Of a stretch of DNA of 64,000 bases, positions 31,665 through 43,931 are shown in pieces. A program made the translations under genes and the position numbers. Source of the DNA: Pseudaminobacter sp047739745 (GTDB lineage Bacteria > Pseudomonadota > Alphaproteobacteria > Rhizobiales > Rhizobiaceae); the NCBI RefSeq assembly GCF_047739745.1, contig NZ_JBLLVA010000018.1, forward strand, positions 1 to 64,000. The letters are read 5' to 3'. Under the pieces are notes generated by a model. The model made no database searches. It was not told the DNA's origin and saw only the letters and a program-made list of their open reading frames with translations. The first letter of the stretch is position 1. Every line of letters starts with the position of its first letter.

Positions 31665-34340
31665 TCACGATGATTTCCGCGCCGATTTGACCGCCGCCTG
31701 CGCTGCGGCGAGCCGCGCGATCGGCACACGGAAGGGCGAACAGGATATGTAATCCAGACCGACCTCTTCGCAGAAATGGATCGAGGCAGGATCGCCGCCG
31801 TGCTCGCCGCAGATGCCGAGCTTGATGCCGGCTCGGGCGCCCCTGCCCTTCTCCGCGCCGATCCGCACCAATTCGCCGACACCTTCCACGTCGATCGAGA
31901 CGAACGGATCCTGCTCCATGACGCCCTTCTGGCGATAGACCTCGAGGAAGGAGGCCGCGTCGTCGCGCGAAATGCCGAAGGTGGTCTGGGTCAGATCGTT
32001 GGTGCCGAAGGAAAAGAACTCGGCGCTTTCGGCGATGACATCGGCGCGAAGGGCCGCTCGCGGCAGTTCGATCATCGTGCCGGTCAGGTATTCGACCTCG
32101 ACACCGGTTTCGTCCATCACGTTCCTGGCGACCGCATCGATGCGCGCCTTGACGAAGTCGAACTCCTCCTTCAACCCGACCAGCGGCACCATGATTTCGG
32201 GCACAACCGGGCTTCCCGTCCGCTTGCCCGCCTCGACCGCGGCCTCGAAAATCGCCCGCGCCTGCATCTCGGCGATCTCGGGATAGGTCACCGCCAGGCG
32301 GCAACCGCGATGGCCAAGCATCGGATTGAACTCGTGCAGCGTTTCGGTGCGCTGACGCAGCCGATCGACGGAAACATCCATCGCCGTGGCCACTTCCTCG
32401 ATTTCCTCCTCCGTCTTCGGCAGGAATTCGTGCAGCGGCGGATCAAGCAGGCGGATCGTTACCGGCAGGCCGGCCATGATCTCGAAAAGCTCGAGAAAAT
32501 CCGAGCGCTGCATCGGCAGCAAAAGGTCGAGTGCGGCGCGGCGCTCCTTTTCCGTATCGGAAAGGATCATTTCGCGCATGGCGACCACGCGCTCTCCCTC
32601 AAAGAACATATGCTCGGTGCGGCAAAGCCCGATGCCTTCCGCCCCGAACGACCGCGCCATGCGCGCATCGGCTGGCGTTTCGGCATTGGTGCGCACCGTC
32701 ATGCGGCGAATGGCGTCGGCCCATTCCATGATCGAGGCGAAATCGCCTGAAAGCTCCGGCTGCAGCATGGCGACCGAGCCTTTCAGCACCTGCCCCGTGC
32801 TGCCGTCGATGGTGACGATGTCGCCCTTGCGGAACGTCGTGCCAAGCGCCGACATCGTGCCTGCCTTATAGTCGATGCGCAGCGAGCCGGCGCCCGACAC
32901 GCAGGGCTTGCCCATGCCGCGCGCCACAACCGCCGCGTGGCTGGTCATGCCGCCTCTCGCCGTCAGGATGCCTTCGGCGGCGTGCATTCCATGAATGTCT
33001 TCCGGGCTCGTCTCAACGCGAACAAGGATGACCTTCTTGCCGATCGCCCGCATTTCCTCGGCTTCATCCGAGGAAAAGACGATCTCGCCGGTAGCAGCGC
33101 CCGGCGAAGCCGGCAGACCGACGGAGATCACGTTGCGTTCGGCCTTCGGGTCGATCGTCGGGTGAAGCAACTGATCCAGCGAGGCCGGGTCGATGCGGGC
33201 GACGGCCTCTTCCTTGCTGATGAGACCTTCGGCCGCCATGTCCACGGCGATCTTCAGCGCGGCCTTCGCCGTGCGCTTGCCGGAGCGCGTCTGCAGCATC
33301 CACAACTTACCGCGCTCTATGGTGAATTCGAGATCCTGCATGTCGCGGTAATGGTTTTCCAGACGCTCGGAAATCGCCATGAAAGAGGCGAAGGCATCCG
33401 GCATCAATTTCTGCAGCGACGGCTTGTCGGAACCAGCGGCGATGCGGGCCTGCTCGGTGATGTTCTGCGGGGTGCGGATGCCGGCGACGACGTCCTCTCC
33501 CTGCGCATTCACCAGGAACTCGCCATAGAGCACCTTTTCGCCGGTCGAGGGATTGCGCGTGAAGGCGACGCCGGTGGCCGAGGTCTCGCCCATATTGCCG
33601 AACACCATCGCCTGCACGTTGACGGCCGTTCCCCAGCTCGCCGGGATGTTGTGAAGCCTGCGATAGGTGATGGCGCGCGGGTTCATCCAGCTCGAAAACA
33701 CCGCTCCGATCGCGCCCCAGAGCTGATCGTGCGGATCCTGCGGGAACGGCTTGCCGAGTTCCTCTTCGACCTTGGCCTTGTAGAGCCCGATGACGTGCTG
33801 CCATTCGGCGGCGCTCAGCGCAGTGTCGAGGTCGTGGCCAAGCCGCGCCTTCTCTTCCTCCAGAATTTCCTCGAATGCCTCATGGTCGAGATCCATGACG
33901 ACGTTCGAATACATCTGGATGAAACGGCGGTAGCTGTCATAGGCAAAGCGCGCGTCACCGGAGTCTGCGGCAAGTGCCTCCACCGTCGCGTCGTTCAGGC
34001 CGAGGTTGAGAACCGTATCCATCATGCCCGGCATCGAGGCGCGCGCGCCCGAGCGCACCGAAACCAGAAGCAACTTTTCCGGGTCGCCGAAGCGGCGGCC
34101 GGTCAGCGCGGCGATGTGGTCGAGGGCCGCCGTGACATCGGCCTCGAACGAATCGGGAAAAGTCTGGCCGTTGGCGTAGTACCAGTTGCAGGCTTCGGTG
34201 GTGATGGTGAACCCCGGGGGGACCGGAAGGCCCAGATTGCACATCTCGGCCAGATTGGCGCCCTTGCCGCCAAGCAGGCTCCTGTCGCCCGCGCCTCCTT
34301 CGGCGGTTCCATCCCCAAAGGTGTAGACCCACTTGGCCAT
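31665..34340 (-). CDS. ppdK: Pyruvate, phosphate dikinase
   Basis: 891 aa. Interconverts pyruvate and PEP with ATP and phosphate, giving a gluconeogenic route to PEP. The N-terminal ATP-grasp domain begins GGKGANLAEM; the phospho-histidine lies in GGMTSHAAVVARGMGKP; the C-terminal PEP barrel has FSFGTNDLTQTTFG and the catalytic Cys in CGEHGGDP. The start at 34340 follows AGGAG and matches the family N-terminus (MAKWVYTFG); the frame open upstream is not used. Confidence 0.95.
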   Translation of the reverse strand: MAKWVYTFGDGTAEGGAGDRSLLGGKGANLAEMCNLGLPVPPGFTITTEACNWYYANGQTFPDSFEADVTAALDHIAALTGRRFGDPEKLLLVSVRSGARASMPGMMDTVLNLGLNDATVEALAADSGDARFAYDSYRRFIQMYSNVVMDLDHEAFEEILEEEKARLGHDLDTALSAAEWQHVIGLYKAKVEEELGKPFPQDPHDQLWGAIGAVFSSWMNPRAITYRRLHNIPASWGTAVNVQAMVFGNMGETSATGVAFTRNPSTGEKVLYGEFLVNAQGEDVVAGIRTPQNITEQARIAAGSDKPSLQKLMPDAFASFMAISERLENHYRDMQDLEFTIERGKLWMLQTRSGKRTAKAALKIAVDMAAEGLISKEEAVARIDPASLDQLLHPTIDPKAERNVISVGLPASPGAATGEIVFSSDEAEEMRAIGKKVILVRVETSPEDIHGMHAAEGILTARGGMTSHAAVVARGMGKPCVSGAGSLRIDYKAGTMSALGTTFRKGDIVTIDGSTGQVLKGSVAMLQPELSGDFASIMEWADAIRRMTVRTNAETPADARMARSFGAEGIGLCRTEHMFFEGERVVAMREMILSDTEKERRAALDLLLPMQRSDFLELFEIMAGLPVTIRLLDPPLHEFLPKTEEEIEEVATAMDVSVDRLRQRTETLHEFNPMLGHRGCRLAVTYPEIAEMQARAIFEAAVEAGKRTGSPVVPEIMVPLVGLKEEFDFVKARIDAVARNVMDETGVEVEYLTGTMIELPRAALRADVIAESAEFFSFGTNDLTQTTFGISRDDAASFLEVYRQKGVMEQDPFVSIDVEGVGELVRIGAEKGRGARAGIKLGICGEHGGDPASIHFCEEVGLDYISCSPFRVPIARLAAAQAAVKSARKSS

Positions 34341-34492
34341 CTCTGCTCCTCGCCAATCGTCTGCGGACCATCGCGAAGGAAACGCGGCCAGCCCTTTGCG
34401 CGCAGCGTTAAATTGCTGGTTCGCGAAAGGCAACCTCTGCTTTTCGCCCGCCTTGCCCTACAATCGATTAAGAAATCCACAGGTAACGAGAC

Positions 34493-34521
34493 TTGAAGTC
34501 GCACCTGGAATTCTGTAGAAC
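34493..34521 (+). promoter_or_regulatory. Putative sigma70 promoter of the VOC-protein gene
   Basis: TTGAAG (34493-34498) and TAGAAC (34516-34521) are separated by 17 bp, with the start codon 22 bp after the -10. Confidence 0.45.
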
Positions 34522-34543
34522 ATATCAGGAACACGAGGCAGCC

Positions 34544-34888
34544 ATGAAAAAGACCGGAAAAATCGACTATCTCGAAATGTCCGCCACAGGCGGCACGCTG
34601 GACAGCGTGAAGGCTTTCTACAGCGCGGCGTTTTCATGGTCCTTCCAGGATTATGGCCCGACCTATTCGGCCTTTGACGAAGGACTTGAGGGTGGTTTCC
34701 AGACCGACGGCACTGAAGCGGCGGCCAAGCCGCTGCCGGTGCTCTATTCGGAGAATCTGGAAGACACGCTCGCGGCGGTCGAGAATGCCGGCGGAAAGAT
34801 CGTCCGTCCGATCTTCTCCTTTCCCGGCGGCCGCCGGTTTCATTTCACCGACCCGGCAGGCAACGAACTCGCCGTGTGGGGAGAATGA
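34544..34888 (+). CDS. VOC-family (glyoxalase/dioxygenase fold) protein
   Basis: 114 aa, a single VOC domain of two beta-alpha-beta-beta-beta modules; the ends are IDYLEMSA and RRFHFTDPAGNELAVWGE, the latter including the Glu of the usual metal site. Single-domain members dimerise. Substrate unknown; glyoxalase or antibiotic-resistance roles cannot be assigned. The start follows CGAGGCAGCC. Confidence 0.85.
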   Translation: MKKTGKIDYLEMSATGGTLDSVKAFYSAAFSWSFQDYGPTYSAFDEGLEGGFQTDGTEAAAKPLPVLYSENLEDTLAAVENAGGKIVRPIFSFPGGRRFHFTDPAGNELAVWGE

Positions 34889-34975
34889 TCCTGCGCTCCT
34901 TGCCCTGCCCGGCGCATGGCCTCGCAACGGGCAGAAATTGAGCGGGTAAAATTGAGCGTAACGATTTTGTCGCGA

Positions 34976-35004
34976 TTGTACTTTTCGATCGCACTGAATA
35001 TAAC
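34976..35004 (+). promoter_or_regulatory. Promoter of tRNA-Gln
   Basis: TTGTAC (34976-34981), 17 bp, TATAAC (34999-35004), placing the transcription start about 25 bases before the mature tRNA. Two AAATTGAGCG copies (34935-34944 and 34949-34958) lie just upstream. Confidence 0.65.
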
Positions 35005-35035
35005 GCCGCTCATGCTCGGCGCAGACGCCGGGTCT

Positions 35036-35110
35036 TGGGGCGTAGCCAAGTGGTAAGGCAGCGGTTTTTGGTACCGCCATTCGGAGGTTCGAACCCTCCC
35101 GCCCCAGCCA
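35036..35110 (+). tRNA. tRNA-Gln (anticodon UUG)
   Basis: 75 nt including encoded CCA. The acceptor stem TGGGGCG (35036-35042) pairs with CGCCCCA (35100-35106), the discriminator is G and CCA is at 35108-35110. The anticodon stem GCGGT/ACCGC encloses TTTTGGT with anticodon TTG at 35068-35070; the T arm contains GTTCGAA. The unusual U1-A72 pair is typical of tRNA-Gln. Confidence 0.98.
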
Positions 35111-35185
35111 GCTTCCTCTGATTTTCAGCGACAGTCGATGTTGACGTCCTGCGTGAGCTCGCAGCGGACACCGGGTTGGCGCCGC

Positions 35186-38644
<3,459 letters not shown>

Positions 38645-38660
38645 GGGCGCAATTCCGCGC

Positions 38661-38686
38661 CCGCAGGCGCGCGAAGACGCCTGCGG
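38661..38686. repeat. Stem-loop in the dsbA-smc gap
   Basis: CCGCAGGCG (38661-38669) and CGCCTGCGG (38678-38686) form a perfect 9-bp stem with an 8-nt loop, in the 60-bp gap upstream of the smc start. No T-run follows on either strand. Possible 5'-leader structure for smc. Confidence 0.5.
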
Positions 38687-38704
38687 CCCGGCCTCGCCGG
38701 GACG

Positions 38705-39409
38705 TCAGAGCATGCCGTCGATAATCGCCGACATTTCCTCAATAGTCCGCGCCCCTTTGTACATATTGCCGTTGATGAAGAAGGTCGGGGTGGAGTCGAC
38801 CCCGAAATCCTCCGCGCCACGCTTTTGTACAGCCCTGACATCGTCCAGAAGTTTCTGGTCCGTCAAGCAGGCCTCGAAGGACTCCTGTGAAAAACCCGCC
38901 ATCTTGGAGATTTGCAGCAGTGCGTCCTTGGCGTTTTGCACACCGGCCCAATTATCCTGCTGCTTGAACAGCACGTCGATCATCGGGAAATAGTTGTCCT
39001 TGGCGCAGCGAGCCAGCATGAAGCCAGCCTCGGCGCGTGGATCGAAGGGGAATTCACGGAACACCAACCGCACCTTGCCGGTGTCGATATACTTCTTCTT
39101 CAGCTCCGGAAACGTCGTCTCGTGGAAATGCGCGCAGTGGCCGCAGGTCATCGACGCATATTCGACGATGGTGACGGGCGCGTCGTCCTTGCCGAGGCTC
39201 TTTTCAGGCAGCGCGCCCGGCTCGAGCAGTTTGGCCATGTCCACGGTGCCCTGCGGCTCGGGTGCCGATGCAGCAGGGGCGGCCGGCGCCGTCGTGCTTT
39301 CCTGCGCTACGGCCTCATTGCCGGAATCGCTGCATGAAGCAAGCACAACCGCTGCGGGAAGAAGCGCCATCGAAGCGAGAACGGTTCTGCGTGGAATGGA
39401 ACGGATCAT
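38705..39409 (-). CDS. DsbA-family thiol-disulfide lipoprotein
   Basis: 234 aa. The N-terminus carries a twin-Arg-like RRT followed by a hydrophobic core and a LASC lipobox (Cys26), then an Ala/Pro/Glu linker and a thioredoxin-fold domain with active site CGHC (89-92) and the cis-Pro region STPTFFIN. The role is likely periplasmic disulfide-bond formation, anchored to a membrane. The ATG at 39409 is chosen over an upstream GTG because AGGTGA lies at correct spacing. Confidence 0.9.
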   Translation of the reverse strand: MIRSIPRRTVLASMALLPAAVVLASCSDSGNEAVAQESTTAPAAPAASAPEPQGTVDMAKLLEPGALPEKSLGKDDAPVTIVEYASMTCGHCAHFHETTFPELKKKYIDTGKVRLVFREFPFDPRAEAGFMLARCAKDNYFPMIDVLFKQQDNWAGVQNAKDALLQISKMAGFSQESFEACLTDQKLLDDVRAVQKRGAEDFGVDSTPTFFINGNMYKGARTIEEMSAIIDGML

Positions 39410-39468
39410 ACGAATCACCTGCCTGACAATGTATTGTGCGACGTTTAATCAAGAAAAAGCGAGAGTTG

Positions 39469-39494
39469 GCGCGAAATAAGGCATCCTTTCGCGC
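39469..39494. repeat. Stem-loop between dciA and dsbA genes
   Basis: GCGCGAAA (39469-39476) and TTTCGCGC (39487-39494) pair over 8 bp with a 10-nt loop. On the minus strand a T-run appears 10 bases after the stem, so it is at best a poor terminator for dciA. Confidence 0.4.
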
Positions 39495-39550
39495 AATCCA
39501 ACCGCCATTGCCTGCAACTGCGTTCACGAAAGCGAGAGTTCAGGGCCGAC

Positions 39551-40051
39551 TTAGCGCTTCTTCATGCCGATGATGGTCGCGCCAAGCCGCTCCAGCGATG
39601 CCCGCAAGGCGTCATCCTCGACTTGACCGACCACGCTGGAGAGTTTCGCCTGCTCCTTCGCGTCGAGCGATCTGGGGCGCGGCCTGGGCGGCGGCGCATC
39701 GCCGAGCATCGGCTTCTGCACGATGCGGATGCGACCGATGGCGGTGAAACCCAGAAATGCGTTGACCCGGCCGATGATCTCGGCCGTCTCGTGCTGAAGG
39801 TGAAGGGCGGCCATGCCCTCGCAGGCGATCACCAGCGTTGCGGGCTGGAACGGATCGTCTTCATGCAGGCGGCGCGGCCATTGAATCTTTTCCGGCCGCG
39901 TGTGGCGTGCCAGCCGAGGGCCGACGATCTCCTCCCATGACTGCACAAGCCCGACCGAAATGCCGGCGCGCTTGCGCAAAACCGGATCGAGAATCTCGCT
40001 GGCGAGATCGCTGACCGGAACGGGATTGCCGCGACGGCTTTTCCCTGCCAT
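39551..40051 (-). CDS. dciA: DUF721/DciA-family protein
   Basis: 166 aa with the DUF721 domain: N-terminal WEEIVGPRLARHTRPEKIQWP and central LVIACEGMAALHLQHETAEIIGRVNAFLG. DciA-type proteins recruit or load the replicative helicase DnaB in bacteria lacking DnaC. The C-terminal tail is Pro/Arg-rich then helical. It is divergent from mutY with a 53-bp shared promoter region. Confidence 0.85.
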   Translation of the reverse strand: MAGKSRRGNPVPVSDLASEILDPVLRKRAGISVGLVQSWEEIVGPRLARHTRPEKIQWPRRLHEDDPFQPATLVIACEGMAALHLQHETAEIIGRVNAFLGFTAIGRIRIVQKPMLGDAPPPRPRPRSLDAKEQAKLSSVVGQVEDDALRASLERLGATIIGMKKR

Positions 40052-40104
40052 GTGCGTTCTCCAGACAATATCGCACCCAAGGGCACAGGCGCATCAACCG
40101 ATCA

Positions 40105-41235
40105 ATGGCATCACCCGAACCTAGTCGCAAGAGCGCGCACCCGCCGCTTCCCGATATCGCGACCCATCTTCTCGACTGGTACGATGCCAATCATCGCGAC
40201 CTGCCGTGGCGCGTACCGCCGCGCCACATCGCCGCCGGCAGAAAGCCCAATCCCTATCATGTCTGGCTGTCGGAAATCATGCTCCAGCAAACGACGGTCG
40301 AGGCGGTGAAACCCTATTTCCGCGCATTTCTGGAGCGGTGGCCCGATGTGAAGGCGCTCGCGGCCGCTGACACCGAGGATGTCATGAAGGCGTGGGCGGG
40401 ACTTGGCTATTATTCCCGCGCCCGCAAACTGAAAGCCTGCGCCGATCTGGTAGCGTCGGGCTCGGGTGAGTTCCCGGCTACGGAAAAAGAGCTGCTCCAA
40501 CTGCCCGGTGTCGGCCCCTATACGGCGGCAGCGATCGCAGCAATCGCCTTCGATCGTCCGGCGGCAGTCATGGACGGAAATGTCGAGCGCGTCATGTCGC
40601 GACTGTTCGCCATCGCCACGCCGCTGCCGGAGGCGAAACCGGAAATCCGGTCGCGGTTGACGACGCTGGTACCCGAGCAGCGTCCCGGAGACTTCGCGCA
40701 AGCCATGATGGACCTCGGCGCGACTATCTGCACGCCGCGCCGCCCACGCTGCATGCTTTGCCCACTGCGCGCTGATTGCCTGGTGTTGGGCAATGGCGAC
40801 CCCGAGCTTTATCCGGTGCGGGCGCCCAAGCCTGAAAAGCCTTCGCGCCGAGGGGCGGCCTTTGTCGCCGTAACGCCGGATGGCGCGGTCCTGCTGCGCA
40901 AGCGTCCGGAAAAGGGCCTGCTCGGCGGCATGAGCGAAGTACCGACAACGGCATGGACGGCTCGCATCGACGGCGACACCGGCCCCGACGCCGCACCCTT
41001 CCCCGCCGATTGGCGCAAAGTCGGCCACATCTCGCATGTTTTCACGCATTTCGCGCTCGATCTAGCAGTTTACCGTGCGGCCGTGGAATTCGAAGCCGCC
41101 CCGGCCGGTCACTTTTGGGCCTCGGCCGGCAACCTGCACGGCGAGGCGCTGCCGACCGTCATGAAAAAGGCAATCGAAGCGGCAATACCGGGTTCGACCC
41201 GCAAGCCGACATCCATTCACAAGAGATCGACATGA
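40105..41235 (+). CDS. mutY: A/G-specific adenine glycosylase
   Basis: 376 aa. Removes adenine mispaired with 8-oxoguanine. The helix-hairpin-helix LPGVGPYTAAA is followed by catalytic Asp157 (VMDGNVERV); Glu57 lies in SEIMLQQTTV; the [4Fe-4S] cysteines are 209, 216, 219 and 225; a C-terminal NUDIX-like domain (GLLGGMSEVP) recognises 8-oxoG. The stop overlaps the next gene's start (ATGA). Confidence 0.96.
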   Translation: MASPEPSRKSAHPPLPDIATHLLDWYDANHRDLPWRVPPRHIAAGRKPNPYHVWLSEIMLQQTTVEAVKPYFRAFLERWPDVKALAAADTEDVMKAWAGLGYYSRARKLKACADLVASGSGEFPATEKELLQLPGVGPYTAAAIAAIAFDRPAAVMDGNVERVMSRLFAIATPLPEAKPEIRSRLTTLVPEQRPGDFAQAMMDLGATICTPRRPRCMLCPLRADCLVLGNGDPELYPVRAPKPEKPSRRGAAFVAVTPDGAVLLRKRPEKGLLGGMSEVPTTAWTARIDGDTGPDAAPFPADWRKVGHISHVFTHFALDLAVYRAAVEFEAAPAGHFWASAGNLHGEALPTVMKKAIEAAIPGSTRKPTSIHKRST

Positions 41236-41843
41236 ACGAAATCCGCCACATCGTCTTCGACATCGGCAGGGTGCTCATCCATTACGACCCCGACCTGCCG
41301 TTCAGCCGGCTGATTCCTGACAATACAGAGCGGAGTTGGTTCCTTGAGAATGTCTGCACGGCGGAATGGAACATCGAACAGGACCGCGGGCGCAGTTGGC
41401 GGGAAGCCGAGGACCTGCTGATTGCGCTGCATCCGGATCATGCCGAGAACATCCGCAACTTCCGCCGCTATTGGCACGAGATGGTGCCGCACGCCTATGA
41501 CGACAGCGTCGCCATCATGGAAACGCTGATCGACAAGGGGCATGACGTGACGATGCTGACGAATTTCGCCTCTGATACATTCGCCGATGCCAGGCGGCGC
41601 TTTCCCTTCCTCAACCGTCCGCGTGGCGTCACGGTGTCGGCAGACATCGGGATGATCAAGCCGGACCGGGGCATTTACGAGCACCACGCCGCAAGCTTCG
41701 GCCTCGCCCCCGAAGCAACGCTTTTCATCGACGACAGTCAGAAGAATGTCGATGGCGCCAAGGCGGCGGGCTGGCATGCCGTTCTGTTCCAGAATGCCAA
41801 AACGCTCGAGGCGGACCTCGAGCGTTTCGGGATCAGCCGGTGA
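41232..41843 (+). CDS. HAD-family hydrolase (YihX-like subgroup)
   Basis: 203 aa HAD subfamily IA protein. Nucleophile Asp10 lies in FDIGRVL, but the usual second Asp of DxD is Gly12, as in the YihX/epoxide-hydrolase N-terminal subgroup. Motif II is LTNF, motif III Lys is in GMIKPD and motif IV is FIDDSQKN. It is translationally coupled to mutY by ATGA overlap. Substrate unknown; a sugar-phosphate phosphatase such as for glucose-1-phosphate is possible. Confidence 0.88.
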   Translation: MNEIRHIVFDIGRVLIHYDPDLPFSRLIPDNTERSWFLENVCTAEWNIEQDRGRSWREAEDLLIALHPDHAENIRNFRRYWHEMVPHAYDDSVAIMETLIDKGHDVTMLTNFASDTFADARRRFPFLNRPRGVTVSADIGMIKPDRGIYEHHAASFGLAPEATLFIDDSQKNVDGAKAAGWHAVLFQNAKTLEADLERFGISR

Positions 41844-41871
41844 CTGGAAGCCGGCTCATCGGTGAACTCTG

Positions 41872-41916
41872 GCATGACCCCCGAAAAAGTCGCGGACTTT
41901 TTGGGCAGGATCATGC
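41872..41916. repeat. Extragenic palindromic repeat, probable bidirectional terminator
   Basis: AAAAAGTC-GCG-GACTTTTT (41884-41902) is nested within outer arms GCATGA (41872-41877) and TCATGC (41911-41916), all on nearly the same centre. It lies between the convergent HAD gene and ccrM. The inner stem gives A- and T-rich flanks on both strands, suitable for two-way termination. The form resembles GCATGATCC-CGAAAA...TTTTCGG-GATCATGC palindromes that I recall as dispersed in Rhizobiales. Confidence 0.7.
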
Positions 41917-41932
41917 GCTGAAGAACAATCTT

Positions 41933-43066
41933 TCAGCCGCCGGCGCGCTCCATGCCAAGACGCGCGATACGGCGTAGCTCGTCTATCTGCATCAGCCCGC
42001 CGTTGCGCTCATAGTGCCAGAAGGTCCAGCCATTGCAGGCCTCCAGCCCTTGCACCTGTGCGCCGACGCGGTGGATGGAGCCAGCCGTTTCGCCCACGGC
42101 AAGCGTGCCGTCGGCACGCACCTTGGCGGCCCAGCGCCGCTTGGCATCGTAAAGAGTGGTCCCCGGCTTCATCATCCCGGTATCGATGAGATTGACGAAA
42201 GCGACGCGCGGCTCGGCGCGCTTGCCCGAAAGCACCGTCAATTCCGCGTCGCCCAGCGGCCTCACGGCGGCGATCCGCTCATTGGCGGCGTCGATATAGG
42301 CCTGCTCGCGCTCGATGCCGACGAAGTGACGGCCGAGACGCTTTGCAACCGCTCCCGTCGTGCCTGAGCCGAAGAAAGGATCGAGCACCACATCGCCCGG
42401 TCTGGTCGATGCCATCATGATGCGGGCAAGCAGTGCCTCCGGCTTCTGGGTGGGATGCAGCTTTTCACCATCGTCGTTCTTCAGTCGCTCGGCGCCGGTG
42501 CAAATCGGAAACAGCCAGTCAGAACGCATCTGTACGTCGTCATTGGCCGCCTTCAGCGAGTCATAGTTGAAGGTGTAGCCCTTCGAGGACTGGTCGCGCG
42601 ACGCCCAGATCAGCGTTTCGTGCGCGTTCTGGAAGCGGCGCCCCCGGAAATTCGGCATCGGATTGGTCTTGCGCCAGACGATATCGTTCAGGATCCAGAA
42701 GCCGAGATCCTGCATCGAAGCGCCGACGCGGAAGATGTTGTGATAAGAGCCGATCACCCAGATCGTGCCGTTCGGCTTCAGCACCCGGCGAGCCGCCAGG
42801 AGCCAGGCTCGGGTGAAGGCATCATAGGCCGCGAAACTGTCAAACTGGTCCCAGGCGTCGTCAACCGCGTCGACCTTCGACTGGTCGGGTCGGTGCAGGT
42901 CGCCGTTAAGCTGGAGGTTGTAGGGCGGATCGGCGAAGATCACGTCGACCGACTTCTCCGGCAGCTTTTCGAGCGCCGCCACGCAGTCGCCTTTCAGGAT
43001 CGTGTCGAGCCATTCGGCTTGTTGCGGCAGGGGGGAGAGATCGGCAAGAGCACGCACGGCTGACAT
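41933..43066 (-). CDS. ccrM: CcrM-type adenine DNA methyltransferase (GANTC)
   Basis: 377-aa beta-class N6-adenine methyltransferase of the cell-cycle regulated CcrM group that methylates GANTC. The catalytic motif DPPYN (46-50) precedes the SAM motif PFFGSGTTGAVAKRLGR, the beta-class order; the C-terminal ~90 residues (from about 285) form the RAMA-like domain with TLYDAKRRW and NGWTFWHYE. The upstream region contains ATGGTTAC (43107-43114), one base from the CtrA half-site complement, but no full TTAA-N7-TTAA box. It is a solitary methylase without a restriction partner. Confidence 0.95.
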   Translation of the reverse strand: MSAVRALADLSPLPQQAEWLDTILKGDCVAALEKLPEKSVDVIFADPPYNLQLNGDLHRPDQSKVDAVDDAWDQFDSFAAYDAFTRAWLLAARRVLKPNGTIWVIGSYHNIFRVGASMQDLGFWILNDIVWRKTNPMPNFRGRRFQNAHETLIWASRDQSSKGYTFNYDSLKAANDDVQMRSDWLFPICTGAERLKNDDGEKLHPTQKPEALLARIMMASTRPGDVVLDPFFGSGTTGAVAKRLGRHFVGIEREQAYIDAANERIAAVRPLGDAELTVLSGKRAEPRVAFVNLIDTGMMKPGTTLYDAKRRWAAKVRADGTLAVGETAGSIHRVGAQVQGLEACNGWTFWHYERNGGLMQIDELRRIARLGMERAGG

Positions 43067-43233
43067 TCTGATACCCGGATCACGCGTTACTGTTTTACTT
43101 CCCGTTATGGTTACCCATCAGCGTAAATTTTTAATGAAGCGAGCCCGGGATTTGCCGTGGCAAGCCTCATGGTGTATGCCCCGCGGCGAATGCCGACCAC
43201 CGATGGCGGCCTCCTTCCCCTTTCCGGAGCATC

Positions 43234-43923
43234 ATGACCCAGCCTGAACTCGTCATTTTCGATTGCGACGGCGTGCTCGTCGATTCAGAAATCATCGCCG
43301 CGCGGGTGGAAGCCGATCTTTTGACCGAGGCAGGCTTTCCGATCACCGCCGGCGAGCTTGCCGAGAGCTATGCCGGACTGACCTTCACCGATATTCTGCT
43401 GCGCATCGAGGAGCAGGCGAAAATCCCCCTCCAGGCGTCGCTCATCAGCCAGGCTGAAGCACTTGTCGACCGGCGGCTGATGAACGAAGTTCGGGCGATC
43501 GAGGGTGCATATGAGGCGGCGGCCGGTGTCACCGTCAAGCGTTGCATCTGCTCCAATTCGAACAGCCTGCGCCTGGAAATGATGCTCGGCAGGACCAATC
43601 TGCTGCCGCTTTTTGCTGGCCGCCTCTTTTCCTCGCTGGAGACGCCGTCAGCGAAACCGAAACCCGCTCCCGACGTGTTTGTCCATGCAGCGGCGACGCT
43701 TGGCGTGGAGCCGGCGCACACCTTCGTGATCGAGGATTCGGTTCACGGGGTCACTGCTGCCAAGGCCGCCGGCATGCGGGTGATCGGCTTCACCGGCGCC
43801 TCGCACAGCTATCCGGGACACGCCGATGTCCTGACCGAAGCCGGAGCCGAAACCGTCATCCGCCGCTGGGCGGATTTCCATGGCGTCCTGGCCGCATTGT
43901 CGGAGTGGTCGGAAGACGCGTGA
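43234..43923 (+). CDS. HAD-family phosphatase (beta-PGM-like)
   Basis: 229 aa with all HAD motifs: FDCDGVLVDSE (Asp10, Asp12), CSNSN, Lys in SAKPKPAPDVF and FVIEDSVHG. A helical cap follows motif I, as in phosphoglycolate phosphatase and beta-phosphoglucomutase relatives. The cytoplasmic substrate is not predictable. It is convergent with the following lipoprotein gene, 8 bp between stops. Confidence 0.9.
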   Translation: MTQPELVIFDCDGVLVDSEIIAARVEADLLTEAGFPITAGELAESYAGLTFTDILLRIEEQAKIPLQASLISQAEALVDRRLMNEVRAIEGAYEAAAGVTVKRCICSNSNSLRLEMMLGRTNLLPLFAGRLFSSLETPSAKPKPAPDVFVHAAATLGVEPAHTFVIEDSVHGVTAAKAAGMRVIGFTGASHSYPGHADVLTEAGAETVIRRWADFHGVLAALSEWSEDA

Positions 43924-43931
43924 AAGAGACG

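Noticed and set aside
32937..34496. 519-codon plus-strand frame opposite ppdK
   Set aside because: Antisense shadow; ppdK has intact catalytic motifs throughout.
34935..34958. Two AAATTGAGCG copies upstream of tRNA-Gln, considered as an attachment site or regulator site
   Set aside because: Only a 14-bp spaced short repeat, no integrase or duplicated tRNA 3' end nearby.
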